Part shown: piece by piece, positions 1-8,743 of the stretch
How the letters are laid out: the number at the start of each line of letters is the position of its first letter
How positions within the stretch are numbered: the stretch's first letter is position 1
Assembly (NCBI GenBank): GCA_041661625.1
Contig: JBAZUB010000001.1
Span: forward strand, 124,001 to 188,000
Direction: 5' to 3'
From: Patescibacteria group bacterium
Lineage (GTDB): Bacteria; Patescibacteriota; Patescibacteriia; JAHIZJ01
Length of the DNA: 64,000 nucleotides
The notes under the pieces: generated by a model
Database searches by the model: none
Seen by the model: the letters and a program-made list of their open reading frames with translations, nothing else
What the model was told of the DNA's origin: nothing
Made by a program: the position numbers and the translations under genes

Positions 1-211
1 TTCCGGCTGCATACCCCTTGTTCTCCGGTGAAGAAATATATTCAGCCCAAGAAAATTCATCGCGCACCATTTCATCAGTACCGTCATTTGATGCATTATC
101 GACCACGATTGTTTGTATTTGAAGACTTGTCTGGAGTAACCTAATTCCCTTCAAACATTGTTTGGTTAGTCCTTTTGATCGATAGTTTAAAATGATTATA
201 GATATATCCAT
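1..211 (-). CDS. family 2 glycosyltransferase, N-terminal part (cut by window edge)
   Basis: Only about 70 N-terminal codons are visible: ATG at 209-211, frame open to base 1. Residues begin MDISIIILNYRS and continue with VVDNASNDGTDEM and NKGYAAG, the nucleotide-binding half of a GT-A fold. Such enzymes move an activated sugar onto a lipid- or surface-linked acceptor at the inner membrane. It is the most downstream visible gene of a minus-strand run (1-3587) of three glycosyltransferases plus a polymerase/ligase-like membrane protein, so a role in surface polysaccharide assembly is inferred. Sugar specificity cannot be told. Confidence 0.8.
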   Translation of the reverse strand, partial: MDISIIILNYRSKGLTKQCLKGIRLLQTSLQIQTIVVDNASNDGTDEMVRDEFSWAEYISSPENKGYAAG

Positions 212-215
212 AGTC

Positions 216-1250
216 CTATACACGCCATTCATACATATGACAGCGCCCTTGTGATTGAATTGACTTACGATCCTGCTTTAGCGTGTGTCGTTGCTGCCAT
301 ATTTCCTTCCAGGCTCTCAAGCTGCCGGGCTCAAATATGATGATGAATGTCAATTTTTTCAATTCATACCACACGATTCCAATACCGTCTCGCCAGAAGT
401 CACTTAATCGCTCGTTCTTCAATAAAGTATACAGGTGGTTTCGGTAAGACCAGTAATTCACCAATTGTGATTTTTTAAAACGATGACGTGCGGTGCTCAC
501 ATTGCCTGACTTATTCGGATCGGCGGCAGTTCTTCGGTGCCAACCCAAAGCCGTATGGATATATCGTGCCCGCCAACCATAATGTTGCAGACGCCAGGCC
601 AAATCGATGTCTTCACGGTACATAAAGTACCTTTTATCAAAAAAATGACCACCGGGTAAACATACCTCTCTCAGCGCTTTCATACGATACATTACCAACG
701 CGCCACTCAGACCAAAAACGTTGGAATCGTTTTCATACTGACCCATATCGTCTTCCCCTTGACCGCGGTCAACGAATCGACGATTTCTATAAACAATTAT
801 ACCGGTAGTGTCGATTATACCACAATGTTTATGTTTATTCAAGTTTTCCGTCATTCCTAATAACTTGCCCCCCACCGACGCTAATCTCTCATCCTCGTCT
901 AAGGACACGACTAATCTTTCGAGGAAAGTTTCCGTCAATGTAACGTCGGGGTTTGCCACCAGCACGTACTCTGTGTCAGTCAATGACAGGCCCACATTGT
1001 GTCCGCCGGCATAGCCTAGATTATATTTATTGCGTATGATTTTAGCACCCGGACAGCAATTTCTGGATAATTCCACACTGTTGTCATTTGATGCATTGTC
1101 TATGACGATAACATTATAATTCTTGAAAGATTGATTTTTTAACGAGTTAAAAAATCGTTCAAGGTCATGGCTCGAATTATAGGTTAATAAATTTATTGAT
1201 AATCTGATATTTCTAGACGGGTGCCCCGTCATCGTGTGTTGCATATTCAA
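216..1250 (-). CDS. family 2 glycosyltransferase
   Basis: 344 aa. A GT-A nucleotide-binding region is visible (residues about 20-115: INLLTYNS, VIDNASNDNS, NKYNLGYAGGHN, VANPDVTL, where NPD stands for the DxD metal motif), followed by REDIDLAWRLQHYGWRA, typical of rhamnosyl/galactosyl-type GT2 enzymes. The last 80 residues are basic with a hydrophobic stretch (LTFIIIFEPG) and may lie on the membrane. The chosen ATG overlaps the upstream ligase-like gene by 38 bp; an ATG seven codons in is an alternative. Transcription is with its neighbours. Family certain, acceptor and sugar unknown. Confidence 0.85.
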   Translation of the reverse strand: MNMQHTMTGHPSRNIRLSINLLTYNSSHDLERFFNSLKNQSFKNYNVIVIDNASNDNSVELSRNCCPGAKIIRNKYNLGYAGGHNVGLSLTDTEYVLVANPDVTLTETFLERLVVSLDEDERLASVGGKLLGMTENLNKHKHCGIIDTTGIIVYRNRRFVDRGQGEDDMGQYENDSNVFGLSGALVMYRMKALREVCLPGGHFFDKRYFMYREDIDLAWRLQHYGWRARYIHTALGWHRRTAADPNKSGNVSTARHRFKKSQLVNYWSYRNHLYTLLKNERLSDFWRDGIGIVWYELKKLTFIIIFEPGSLRAWKEIWQQRHTLKQDRKSIQSQGRCHMYEWRV

Positions 1251-2703
1251 AAACTACAGCGCAAAACATTATCAAACCCAGACCTAGTGGGTGATTAAGA
1301 TACGGCGTGGTAATATGGGTAATTAACAAGGATATCATGGCAAAAAACAAGCCCAACATGATTGGTTTTTCGGTTCCTGTATCTTTTATTGCCCGATATC
1401 CGGATTTTAATATACGGCCAACAAACCAAGCATAGACAACTAACCCAACCACCCCAATTTTTAATAGAATATCTAAGTAGCCCCACTCAAATGAATAAGT
1501 TGTATAGGCTCCCCCGCCCGATCCCGCGGTTATCCGCGGATCTTTTGATTGATATGTTATTGTTGAACCAAAACCATGCCCCACTATTGGCTGTTTTATT
1601 ATCTTACTTGTTAAAGGTTTAATTAAGTTCCAACGGCTTTGAAGGCCGGCTTGCTGATCATTGGCCAATCTATCTTCAACTAATGATGATAAAGATGCTG
1701 TGTTGTGGTTCAATTTTAATAAATTGGGCAAACGAATAATTAGTATTATTGAAAGTAGCTCCCCAGCCAATATAAGAACCAGCCACGCTGTATATTTTAC
1801 AATGGCCTTTTTTGAACGGCCCCCATACCGAAATAGATACCACAACCAGGATATCAGGGTAATTATAAGCGCTAACCAAAAACTACGTGAATAACTTATT
1901 ATTACCACGCCGCCAGATGCTACCATAAAGAACCACCACCATCGGCGTGAAATCATCGCTTTCCCCGACAACGTAATGACTATTAATGCAATTAAAAAAC
2001 CGAACATGCTCCAGATCTGGCTTTGAGAAAATATCCGATAAGCATTGCCGGCAATTAATGTAACCTCATCAATTCGCGTATCTCTTATCCATCGGTATGC
2101 TTGAACCATGAATTCGAATTGACCGGCAAATATAAACAACATTATTGCAGTTTTTATAAATATGGCCATCAGAGCCGCCCATATAACCTGGAGTGTTTTG
2201 CTAATAGCCATCCGAGAACTGAATGCATCATACATTACCGGTAATAATCCCAGATATAGATATCCATTTACATCGTAAAATATATCAATATATTTATTAT
2301 GATATAACAGACTTACAATGACCCCGACAAAAATACATATTAATAGACCGACATAGCTACGAAATATACTCGAATGTATGAAGGGGAAATTCTTCTGCCT
2401 TATTCTGGTGATCAACCACGCCAATATAATGGCAGCAAAAAGCACTAATCGAATTGAGACGACAAAATTCGGCGCGGCCCAAGACAATATATATCCCTTT
2501 GATCCGACAATGAGTTCGGCCAGTACTATCCACATGCCGACATCGAGACGCCAATACGACAGGCCAAAAACGACAATAGCCAAGACGATTACGAATATCC
2601 GAGCTAAGTTTGGCTCATGCCAACCCCACAAGCTCAAGCCATCAACCACAATCAAGCACGCCAGAGTCAACCAGAATATTTTTCCGATACGCGTACCGAT
2701 CAT
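1213..2703 (-). CDS. O-antigen ligase / polymerase-like membrane protein
   Basis: 496 aa, largely hydrophobic with about ten to twelve membrane segments and one large extracytoplasmic loop (about residues 330-410) containing VGHGFGSTITYQ. That pattern (G-H-G-x-G in the big loop before the last helices) is characteristic of the Wzy_C/O-antigen ligase superfamily, which polymerises or transfers lipid-linked glycans outside the inner membrane. It overlaps both flanking glycosyltransferase genes, indicating one transcript. Whether it is a polymerase, a ligase or a protein O-glycosyltransferase cannot be decided from sequence alone. Confidence 0.75.
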   Translation of the reverse strand: MIGTRIGKIFWLTLACLIVVDGLSLWGWHEPNLARIFVIVLAIVVFGLSYWRLDVGMWIVLAELIVGSKGYILSWAAPNFVVSIRLVLFAAIILAWLITRIRQKNFPFIHSSIFRSYVGLLICIFVGVIVSLLYHNKYIDIFYDVNGYLYLGLLPVMYDAFSSRMAISKTLQVIWAALMAIFIKTAIMLFIFAGQFEFMVQAYRWIRDTRIDEVTLIAGNAYRIFSQSQIWSMFGFLIALIVITLSGKAMISRRWWWFFMVASGGVVIISYSRSFWLALIITLISWLWYLFRYGGRSKKAIVKYTAWLVLILAGELLSIILIIRLPNLLKLNHNTASLSSLVEDRLANDQQAGLQSRWNLIKPLTSKIIKQPIVGHGFGSTITYQSKDPRITAGSGGGAYTTYSFEWGYLDILLKIGVVGLVVYAWFVGRILKSGYRAIKDTGTEKPIMLGLFFAMISLLITHITTPYLNHPLGLGLIMFCAVVFEYATHDDGAPV

Positions 2704-3587
2704 TTCATGAATGGTTGAATTATTAAACTAACCACCAGGCTCGGTATCAGGCTCGGTATATATAAAAGTTTTACAATCAGACGGTCCCACATTGTCCCAT
2801 GTTTCTGGTAGTATCTCAAAAGGCTGTTGTTTAATATAACTTGTTTGCGTAAACTCAAAACTTGACGAAAGCTTTGGCCGTAATAATGTATAATGGAGGC
2901 GTCCGGATAATACGCCACTTTCCAATCCATTTCTTTTGCTCTGGCGCAATAATCCACCTCTTCGAACCATATAAAGTACCCCTCATCCAATAGGCCGATT
3001 TGATCAAGTGTCTTTCGTCTTACCATAAAGTATGCGCCCATTACTTGGTCAACGGTTTGGGTTTTATTATAGTCAAAATCAGCTCTGGTGTAATCTTTAA
3101 TAGCTTTGGCATTTGGAAATACACGATGTAATTTAAGCAAAGTCATTGCCATGGCACCAATTGTTGGCAGCTGGCGAACCGAGGCTTGTGGCGTGTGATT
3201 AGGATTTAATAAACGACAGCCCATTATACCCACGGATACATTATCATCCATCCAACCAACGCTGTGATCCAAATTGCCATCTAATATAACTGTATCGGGA
3301 TTTAATAGCAGTATGTATCTCCCAGTCGTCCTTTTTATGGCTTGATTATTCGCCTTAGCAAAACCGGCATTGTACTTATTTCTGATTAAAACGACTTGCG
3401 GGAATTCATTCATTACCATATCTGCTGAACCGTCGTGCGAATTGTTATCTACCACAATCACTTCGAAGCTGATAAAATTTGTTTCTTGATATATGGAAGC
3501 TAACGCCTGTTTGAGTAAGTCGCAAACATTCCATGAAACAATAACGATTGATAGATCTTTTTCCTGATTGTTGCTGGTAATATTCAT
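2700..3587 (-). CDS. family 2 glycosyltransferase (rhamnosyltransferase-like)
   Basis: About 295 aa from the ATG at 3585-3587; the frame extends to 3668 but the first 27 codons do not look like the family. Motifs: SIVIVSWNV, VVDNNSHDGSADM, NKYNAGFAKANN, LLNPDTVI and FIWFEEVDYCARAKEMDWK (residues about 10-245), then a C-terminal hydrophobic tail. A good -10 (TATAAT) lies only a few bases before this ATG with a weak -35 17 bp above it, so the mRNA may be leaderless. It is the first gene of the minus-strand surface-glycan operon and overlaps the next gene by 4 bp. Confidence 0.8.
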   Translation of the reverse strand: MNITSNNQEKDLSIVIVSWNVCDLLKQALASIYQETNFISFEVIVVDNNSHDGSADMVMNEFPQVVLIRNKYNAGFAKANNQAIKRTTGRYILLLNPDTVILDGNLDHSVGWMDDNVSVGIMGCRLLNPNHTPQASVRQLPTIGAMAMTLLKLHRVFPNAKAIKDYTRADFDYNKTQTVDQVMGAYFMVRRKTLDQIGLLDEGYFIWFEEVDYCARAKEMDWKVAYYPDASIIHYYGQSFRQVLSLRKQVILNNSLLRYYQKHGTMWDRLIVKLLYIPSLIPSLVVSLIIQPFMK

Positions 3588-3948
3588 TGCACCTATTATA
3601 CCGTTACTACACTGCTCTGGAAAGGGTATATTCACGTCATACCGATATACTTCCAGGGCATATATCAAATCTTACATTAGGATGAACAGTAATATTGTTC
3701 GATATTGTTGGTCCAATATTCTGCCTGGAATATGCCTATGAAACATACAAAACTATCTACCAAGAATATTGTTCATGGAAGCGTTATTTTATCCACAGAA
3801 ATTGAATTGTTTAAGGTACCACGACACAATTTTACTGTCAAAGCCAAAGCTGTTGATAAACTGTTTAAAAATCCACGTTGTATGGACAAATGCGATGGTA
3901 TCGTATAATATATTAGAGTATTTAGTAATTATTAAGTCTATACATTCT
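3588..3948. other. intergenic gap between divergent operons
   Basis: About 360 bases without a convincing gene, AT-rich, between the divergent glycosyltransferase operon and the ABC exporter. Short open frames here lack ribosome sites and family features. It holds the promoter regions of both operons; nothing else stands out. Confidence 0.5.
3881..3909 (+). promoter_or_regulatory. putative promoter of the ABC exporter operon
   Basis: TATAAT at 3904-3909 with a weak TATGGA at 3881-3886, 17 bp spacing, 40 bp before the permease ATG. Good -10, poor -35. Confidence 0.4.
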
Positions 3949-5235
3949 ATGTTTAATGAGATTTTTCGCAACATGTGGCGCAAGAAGCTGCGTTCCATGC
4001 TGACTATTTTCGGCATTAGCATTGGTATTCTGGCCTTTACGGTTATGGGATCGCTAGCTCTACGATTTAATAAAATGATCCAGGGTGGAAAGAAGTATGT
4101 CACTGGTCAAATAACCCTGGCGCCAAAGGGGACTAATTTTGGCATGGGTGGCGCAGGTGGCACACTTCCAGTTGACACTCTGAATAAGATATCTAAAGTC
4201 GATGGGGTTGAGGCGGTCGCTGCCGGCATTGAAATGCCCATGGAAGAACCCAACTTAGACCAGGCTACCGTTAGTATGGGTCCGGCCCCCACCATTGAGG
4301 GTATGGATCTAAGCTCAAAATTTAAAAATCGCAACTGGGAAACATTAGCCATGAAAGAGGGCCGAATGATCGAGGCCAGCGACCCAGTTAATAGCGTGAC
4401 CATCGGTTACACCATCTCCACAGATAAAGGGTTGAAAACCGGAGACGCCATGAAAATACGCGGTCAGGATTTCAAAGTGCTGGGAATAGTCGATAAAACT
4501 ATGACCGGCCCCGATACATACATATTCATGCCATTGTCTGTGGCTCGCGACCTATATATTGAATCTAACCCATTTTTAAAGTCCCTCAAGGAACAGGCCG
4601 CAAATGCGCAAGAAATATCCGACAGTGCGCTAGCCAAACTACCTGCCGAGACGCGAGCCCAGATAGAACAAGCCCGAACTTTCAAAGTTGAAGATATCTC
4701 AACCGGAGCCGCTGTCTCATGGAAGGACGGCTACGACTCTGATCAGGTAGCTCAAAGAATTAAGGACCAGTTCAAAGACGAGGTGATAGTAATGTCTCCT
4801 AAGGCCCTGGGTGAAATGATTGACAAGGCCTCAGCCGTTTTTAATTCAGTAATTTTGGGCAGCGCTATTCTCGCTTTGATTGTTGGAGGTTTCTCAATTA
4901 TAAACACTATGGTGATGTCAATAACTGAACGGACAAAGGAAATTGGCATCAAAAAAGCGATCGGAGCCTCATCGAGATCAATTGCTCGGGAGTATACCAT
5001 TGAGGCCGGCATAATCGGATTGATTGGCGGATTGATCGGGATTGGTTTAGGAAGCTTGATGATAGTGATCATTAACAATGCCGTGGCCAACAAGAGTGGA
5101 GCGATTTTTGAGCTCTCCCCTGTCTTTCTGGCTATAGTGCTGGCATTTTCGTTTGGCCTAGGCATGACCGCTGGCCTTTTGCCAGCTTGGCGAGCCTCAA
5201 AACTTAGAGTGGTCGAAGCATTGCGTCAATTGTAA
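3949..5235 (+). CDS. MacB/LolC-type ABC transporter permease
   Basis: 428 aa from ATG 3949; an upstream in-frame ATG at 3769 would add 60 unconvincing residues. Order: MFNEIFRNMWRKKLRSMLTI (cytoplasmic start), first TM (FGISIGILAFTVMGSLAL), a large extracytoplasmic MacB-PCD domain (about residues 50-300), then three C-terminal TM helices. TERTKEIGIKKAIGAS between TM2 and TM3 is the FtsX/MacB coupling signature. These type VII ABC systems do mechanotransmission or export peptides, lipoproteins or drugs. The ATPase gene starts 21 bp downstream. The substrate is unknown; the neighbouring glycan genes do not settle it. Confidence 0.88.
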   Translation: MFNEIFRNMWRKKLRSMLTIFGISIGILAFTVMGSLALRFNKMIQGGKKYVTGQITLAPKGTNFGMGGAGGTLPVDTLNKISKVDGVEAVAAGIEMPMEEPNLDQATVSMGPAPTIEGMDLSSKFKNRNWETLAMKEGRMIEASDPVNSVTIGYTISTDKGLKTGDAMKIRGQDFKVLGIVDKTMTGPDTYIFMPLSVARDLYIESNPFLKSLKEQAANAQEISDSALAKLPAETRAQIEQARTFKVEDISTGAAVSWKDGYDSDQVAQRIKDQFKDEVIVMSPKALGEMIDKASAVFNSVILGSAILALIVGGFSIINTMVMSITERTKEIGIKKAIGASSRSIAREYTIEAGIIGLIGGLIGIGLGSLMIVIINNAVANKSGAIFELSPVFLAIVLAFSFGLGMTAGLLPAWRASKLRVVEALRQL

Positions 5236-5255
5236 CATCTATATACAACACACCT

Positions 5256-5936
5256 ATGACCAATCCAATTATATCGGCTCAACACCTGAAAAAAGAGTAT
5301 CGCATGTCGAAAGACAACATTGTTCATGCCTTGAATGATGTCAGCGTAAATATATACCCGGGTGATTTTTCCGCAATTATTGGACCTTCGGGTTGCGGTA
5401 AGTCAACCTTAATGCACATACTGGGATTATTGGATAAGCCTGATGCCGGCAACTTAACGATCGAAGATAAAGATGTTATGAAGCTTAGTGAATCTGAGGC
5501 GGTAAAGTTTCGAGCCAATCGTATCGGATTTATTTTCCAGGGTTTTAACTTATTGCCTTCACTAACAGCTCTTGAAAACGTCATACTGGCCGGTAAGTAC
5601 GGTGGTTTGTCCAGCAGCCAGCGGCGCATAAAAGCAAAACAACTCTTAGAAATGATTGGCTTAGGCGACCGAATAAATCACAAGCCAAATGAACTATCCG
5701 GCGGTCAGCAACAACGTGTTTCTATAGCGCGGGCGCTTATCAATAATCCCACGATTATTCTCGCTGATGAACCGACCGGGGAATTGGACAGCAACACATC
5801 TATGGAAATTATAGATTTGTTAAAAAAGTTAAACCGAGATAACCAGCAAACATTCGTATTGGTAACCCACAACCTTGAGGTTGCCGACCAATGTCGTACG
5901 ATTATCAAACTCAAAGATGGTCATAATGATAACTAA
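5256..5936 (+). CDS. ABC transporter ATP-binding protein (LolD/MacB type)
   Basis: 226 aa, full ATPase length. Walker A GPSGCGKST (residues about 43-51), Q-loop FIFQGFNLLPSLTALENV, signature LSGGQQQRVSIARAL, Walker B IILADEPTGELD, H-loop VLVTHN. The GFNLLP/ENV and PTGELD forms are typical of the LolD/MacB/FtsE group, which pairs with FtsX-fold permeases such as the gene just upstream. A dimer of this protein would hydrolyse ATP on the cytoplasmic face to drive the permease. The next gene follows after 9 bp, so the operon probably continues. Confidence 0.92.
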   Translation: MTNPIISAQHLKKEYRMSKDNIVHALNDVSVNIYPGDFSAIIGPSGCGKSTLMHILGLLDKPDAGNLTIEDKDVMKLSESEAVKFRANRIGFIFQGFNLLPSLTALENVILAGKYGGLSSSQRRIKAKQLLEMIGLGDRINHKPNELSGGQQQRVSIARALINNPTIILADEPTGELDSNTSMEIIDLLKKLNRDNQQTFVLVTHNLEVADQCRTIIKLKDGHNDN

Positions 5937-5945
5937 ACATACTTT

Positions 5946-6296
5946 ATGAGCACACCGCATCTAAATAGTGAATTGTCGCCAGATCATTCAAATGAAATTC
6001 ATGAGTCAAAAGATTTGGCTGGCATGAGCCTGCCGGGGTTGTTGCATGAAATGTCCCTTCTGAAGAATAAAATGCTTGAGACTGGTGAACGCACCGAGCG
6101 TGAAATCGAGCCCGCTACCGAGCGCGAGACGCTTCTGCACGAGGTTTATAACACCCTACATGAACGAGGGGTGCATATATCACGTTCCGGCGATCTGCAG
6201 CCCGAAAAGATTGAGGTTAGTTCGGTTCGCATCCAGGTAGAACGTTTTCTTTCTGGAAGCGACGATCCGGATGAAGAATCTGATGAAGCTGCCTGA
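5946..6296 (+). CDS. hypothetical small acidic helical protein
   Basis: 116 aa, not recognised. The middle (residues about 30-75) is predicted helical with heptad-like leucines (LPGLLHEMSLLKNKMLETGER) and many Glu/Arg; the C terminus is acidic (DDPDEESDEAA). No signal peptide, cysteines or membrane segment. It sits 9 bp after the ABC ATPase and 4 bp before the glycosidase, so it is cotranscribed with them. A cytoplasmic adaptor or regulator is possible but unproven. Confidence 0.6.
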   Translation: MSTPHLNSELSPDHSNEIHESKDLAGMSLPGLLHEMSLLKNKMLETGERTEREIEPATERETLLHEVYNTLHERGVHISRSGDLQPEKIEVSSVRIQVERFLSGSDDPDEESDEAA

Positions 6297-6300
6297 ATAG

Positions 6301-7578
6301 ATGTTCCCTAAGAACTTTTTATGGGGTGCCAGCACGGCGGCCCATCAAGTAGAGGGTGGCAACACGAATGATTGGACCATTTGGGAACAGGCCAATAATC
6401 AGCGTCTAGCCGGCACTGCTATTGATCGTTTACGTAGGCAGTCCGGCTATGGATTTTCGGATGATCATATCAACCAATTCAGAGAAGAGATAAAAAATCC
6501 CACAAATTACTTATCGGGCGTAGCCTGCGATCACTATCACCGTTTTAAAGAAGATATTGAATTGGCAAAAAGCCTGGGCCATAACGCCCATCGTTTTTCG
6601 ATTGAATGGTCGCGCGTTGAGCCCGAACCTGGTGTGTACGATGAAAGTGCGATAGATCACTACCGAGATGTTATCAAAGAGCTAAGATCTCGGGGCATCG
6701 AACCAATTGTCACATTATGGCATTGGACACTCCCGGTTTGGTTCAGTAAAATAGGTGGTTTTGAATCAAAAGATTCCCCGGCAATATTCTCTAAATACGT
6801 CGAATATGTAGTTAGACGTCTGGGGAAGGATGTAAAATATTGGATTACGCTGAATGAACCAAATGTGTATGCTGGCTCAGCTTACTTTGTCGGCTTGTTT
6901 CCACCTGAAAAAAGAAGCTTATACATTTTTTGGAAAACATTACGGAACTTAATAAAGTCACATAGATTATCGTCAGGCGTAATTAAACATTTATCGCCTG
7001 ATGCACAAGTCGGTATGGCACATCACTATATACTTTTCCAAGCTACTCGGCGTGACTTAATTACATCAATGTTGATACGCATAGCTGACTTCGTTTGGAA
7101 TAGCTATGTTTTAAATAGAACTATGGGTAGCTGTGACTTCTTGGGTTTGAATCATTATTTTTGCTTGCGTTTTAATCTTTGGCGGCAGGCTAAAATAGCC
7201 GCCCCAACCTCAGACCTGGGCTGGACTCTTCTTCCTGAAACAATTTATTATTCCATTAAATCATTACAAAAATACCATAAGCCAATAATTATCACCGAGC
7301 ATGGCTGCGCCGATGACAGGGACAAGCATCGTGGCACATTCATCACCGAATCACTCCAGTGGCTTGAAAAGGCTATTAATGAGGGTTGTGATGTGCGTGG
7401 CTATTTGCATTGGTCACTACTAGACAATTTCGAGTGGGATAAAGGTTTCTGGCCTAGATTTGGGCTAATCGCCGTTGATCACAAGTCATTGCGCCGAACC
7501 GTACGTCTTAGTGCGTATACTTATCTTAAATTCATCCAGCAGCATGACGGATACACAAAAACACCCGATAGGTGTTGA
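6301..7578 (+). CDS. glycoside hydrolase family 1 (beta-glucosidase type)
   Basis: 425 aa. Starts MFPKNFLWGASTAAHQVEGG, the classic GH1 N-terminal signature; HRFSIEWSRVEP; acid/base Glu in TLNEPN (residues about 183-188); nucleophile Glu in IITEHGCAD (about 334-342), with H where most family members have N; LHWSLLDNFEW near the end. It hydrolyses beta-linked glucosides, galactosides or fucosides. No signal peptide, so intracellular. It lies 4 bp after the small helical gene. Its presence beside glycan genes suggests reuse of surface or scavenged sugars (inference). Confidence 0.9.
   Translation: MFPKNFLWGASTAAHQVEGGNTNDWTIWEQANNQRLAGTAIDRLRRQSGYGFSDDHINQFREEIKNPTNYLSGVACDHYHRFKEDIELAKSLGHNAHRFSIEWSRVEPEPGVYDESAIDHYRDVIKELRSRGIEPIVTLWHWTLPVWFSKIGGFESKDSPAIFSKYVEYVVRRLGKDVKYWITLNEPNVYAGSAYFVGLFPPEKRSLYIFWKTLRNLIKSHRLSSGVIKHLSPDAQVGMAHHYILFQATRRDLITSMLIRIADFVWNSYVLNRTMGSCDFLGLNHYFCLRFNLWRQAKIAAPTSDLGWTLLPETIYYSIKSLQKYHKPIIITEHGCADDRDKHRGTFITESLQWLEKAINEGCDVRGYLHWSLLDNFEWDKGFWPRFGLIAVDHKSLRRTVRLSAYTYLKFIQQHDGYTKTPDRC
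7555..7575 (-). terminator. terminator of the tRNA / rpsB-side transcript
   Basis: Read on the minus strand, ACACC-TATCG-GGTGT is followed by TTTTTGTG. It lies inside the tail of the convergent GH1 gene and would end transcription after tRNA-Tyr. Confidence 0.5.
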
Positions 7579-7585
7579 TGTATCC

Positions 7586-7671
7586 TGGTGGGCAGGGTAG
7601 GGTTCGAACCTACGAAGGCGTGAGCCAGCAGATTTACAGTCTGCCCCGTTTGACCGCTTCGGTACCTGCCC
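7586..7671 (-). tRNA. tRNA-Tyr (GTA)
   Basis: The minus strand gives acceptor GGGCAGG pairing with CCTGCCC, discriminator A and an encoded CCA (7586-7588). The anticodon arm is GCAGA-CTGTAAA-TCTGC with anticodon GTA, and the T arm is GTAGG-TTCGAAC-CCTAC. A long variable arm between them is as expected for bacterial tRNA-Tyr. It is 11 bp after the outer tRNA-Thr and probably shares its transcript. Confidence 0.95.
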
Positions 7672-7682
7672 ATATATTGTCG

Positions 7683-7872
7683 TGGAGCCGTTGGCCGGAA
7701 TCGAACCGGCGACCTACTCCTTACCCCGCCTGCCAATTGCCTGGAGCCGATGCGCGGATTTGAACCGCGGACCTACTCCTTACCATGGAGTTGCTCTACC
7801 AACTGAGCTACATCGGCACTTGGCGAATGGCGGGCAGGCATGGAGTTGCTCTACCAACTGAGCTACAACGGC
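7683..7872 (-). tRNA. tRNA-Thr (GGT), split by a 114-nt insertion that contains another tRNA-Thr
   Basis: The 5' half is 7839-7872 (GCCGTTG acceptor strand, D arm, ACTCC and loop bases ATG). The 3' half is 7683-7724 (GTAA, GGAGT, T arm GCCGG/CCGGC, CAACGGC, T, CCA). Joined, they give four perfect helices and loop ATGGTAA, anticodon GGT. The break is between anticodon bases 34 and 35. The 114-nt insert is two arms of 17 and 21 nt that can pair with each other (14 of 17 positions including one wobble) around a complete second tRNA-Thr. Intact helices on both sides of the break argue that the outer gene still makes a tRNA, but maturation is unknown. Confidence 0.75.
7742..7817 (-). tRNA. tRNA-Thr (GGT), complete, nested in the split tRNA-Thr
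   Basis: A normal 76-nt tRNA including CCA. Acceptor GCCGATG/CATCGGC, D arm GCTC/GAGC, anticodon arm ACTCC-ATGGTAA-GGAGT (GGT), T arm CGCGG-TTCAAAT-CCGCG. From the D arm through the variable loop it is identical to the outer tRNA-Thr; acceptor and T stems differ by paired, compensated changes. RNase P and 3' processing could release it from the middle of the outer transcript. Confidence 0.92.
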
Positions 7873-7894
7873 AGAAATTATCACTCAACAGACT

Positions 7895-8743
7895 CTACAC
7901 CTTTTTTGTCTCTTCTTCAAGTTTTTTAATTTCTCGTTCATATTCAGCTAGTTTTTGGTTATCTGGGTTTACGGACTTTAATCGATCATATGCCTCCCAG
8001 GCCGATACCTTATTCCGTGTGGCTAGACTAGATTCAAGTAAGTGATCGAGGTTCTTGGGATTATTTGGGTCTAATTTGCAGGCTTGTTCGAAATAATTTA
8101 ATGCCGCCACTTGGTCGTTATCATCCTGAAATATATGTCCCAGCACTAGATAGTCTGCCGCGAGTTGTATGTTTAACGAACCGTCATTCACCTCTATTTC
8201 ACTCTGTTGCTTCTTAACCAACGTAATAACATATTGATATGTCTCTTTGGCTAATTCAAATTGTTTTGATTCGACATATAACTCACCTAACTTCCGATAT
8301 GTATCTGGATTCATTGGATCGAGCGTAATCATCTCGATAATTTTCTTTTCGGCCGCTTTATAATTTTCATCATTTAATAATGTGCTGGCTTCGGTATTTA
8401 ACTTTACAAATGCGTGCCCTGTAGCCCTGGACTCGCCCACTTCTTTGCTTAGTGTGCGATGATGATATCTGGCTTCAAGCTCTTGTAGTGCCGTATAGAT
8501 ACGATGAGCTCCGGATCTTAACGCCTGCGCGACAGGTTTACCAAAATTATTGATGACTAAGCCAAATTTTGAAAATTTACGTTCGAGCCGCCGGGCGATG
8601 ATTTGTTCTTTGGTCTTTAATTCCTTGTGTTGTTTAGGAGAGAGAATATCGGAACGAGATAGTTCTTTTGTTTTTTTTGAGATTAAAAACACTATTCCAA
8701 TCAAAGACAGTAAAACAATCGCAATTAATATATAGTCGGTCAT
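7895..8743 (-). CDS. TPR-repeat protein with N-terminal membrane anchor
   Basis: 282 aa. One N-terminal TM helix (YILIAIVLLSLIGIVFLIS, residues about 4-22), a charged linker, then at least three TPR-like units (about 120-270), seen in YKAAEKKIIEMITLDPMNPD, YRKLGELYVESKQFELAKE and ALNYFEQACKLDPNNPKN. TPRs mediate protein-protein contacts, here on the cytoplasmic side. The start overlaps the PSP1 gene end by 4 bp (ATGA-type coupling). Downstream lie the tRNAs. Its partner is unknown. Confidence 0.8.
   Translation of the reverse strand: MTDYILIAIVLLSLIGIVFLISKKTKELSRSDILSPKQHKELKTKEQIIARRLERKFSKFGLVINNFGKPVAQALRSGAHRIYTALQELEARYHHRTLSKEVGESRATGHAFVKLNTEASTLLNDENYKAAEKKIIEMITLDPMNPDTYRKLGELYVESKQFELAKETYQYVITLVKKQQSEIEVNDGSLNIQLAADYLVLGHIFQDDNDQVAALNYFEQACKLDPNNPKNLDHLLESSLATRNKVSAWEAYDRLKSVNPDNQKLAEYEREIKKLEEETKKV

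Noticed and set aside
3705..3908. Short plus-strand frame before the ABC permease
   Set aside because: No ribosome site or family feature, and it overlaps the predicted promoter region of the exporter operon.
7725..7838. Group I intron in the tRNA-Thr anticodon loop
   Set aside because: At 114 nt, most of it a second tRNA, the insert is far too short to contain a group I core; no P7 or G-binding elements were seen.
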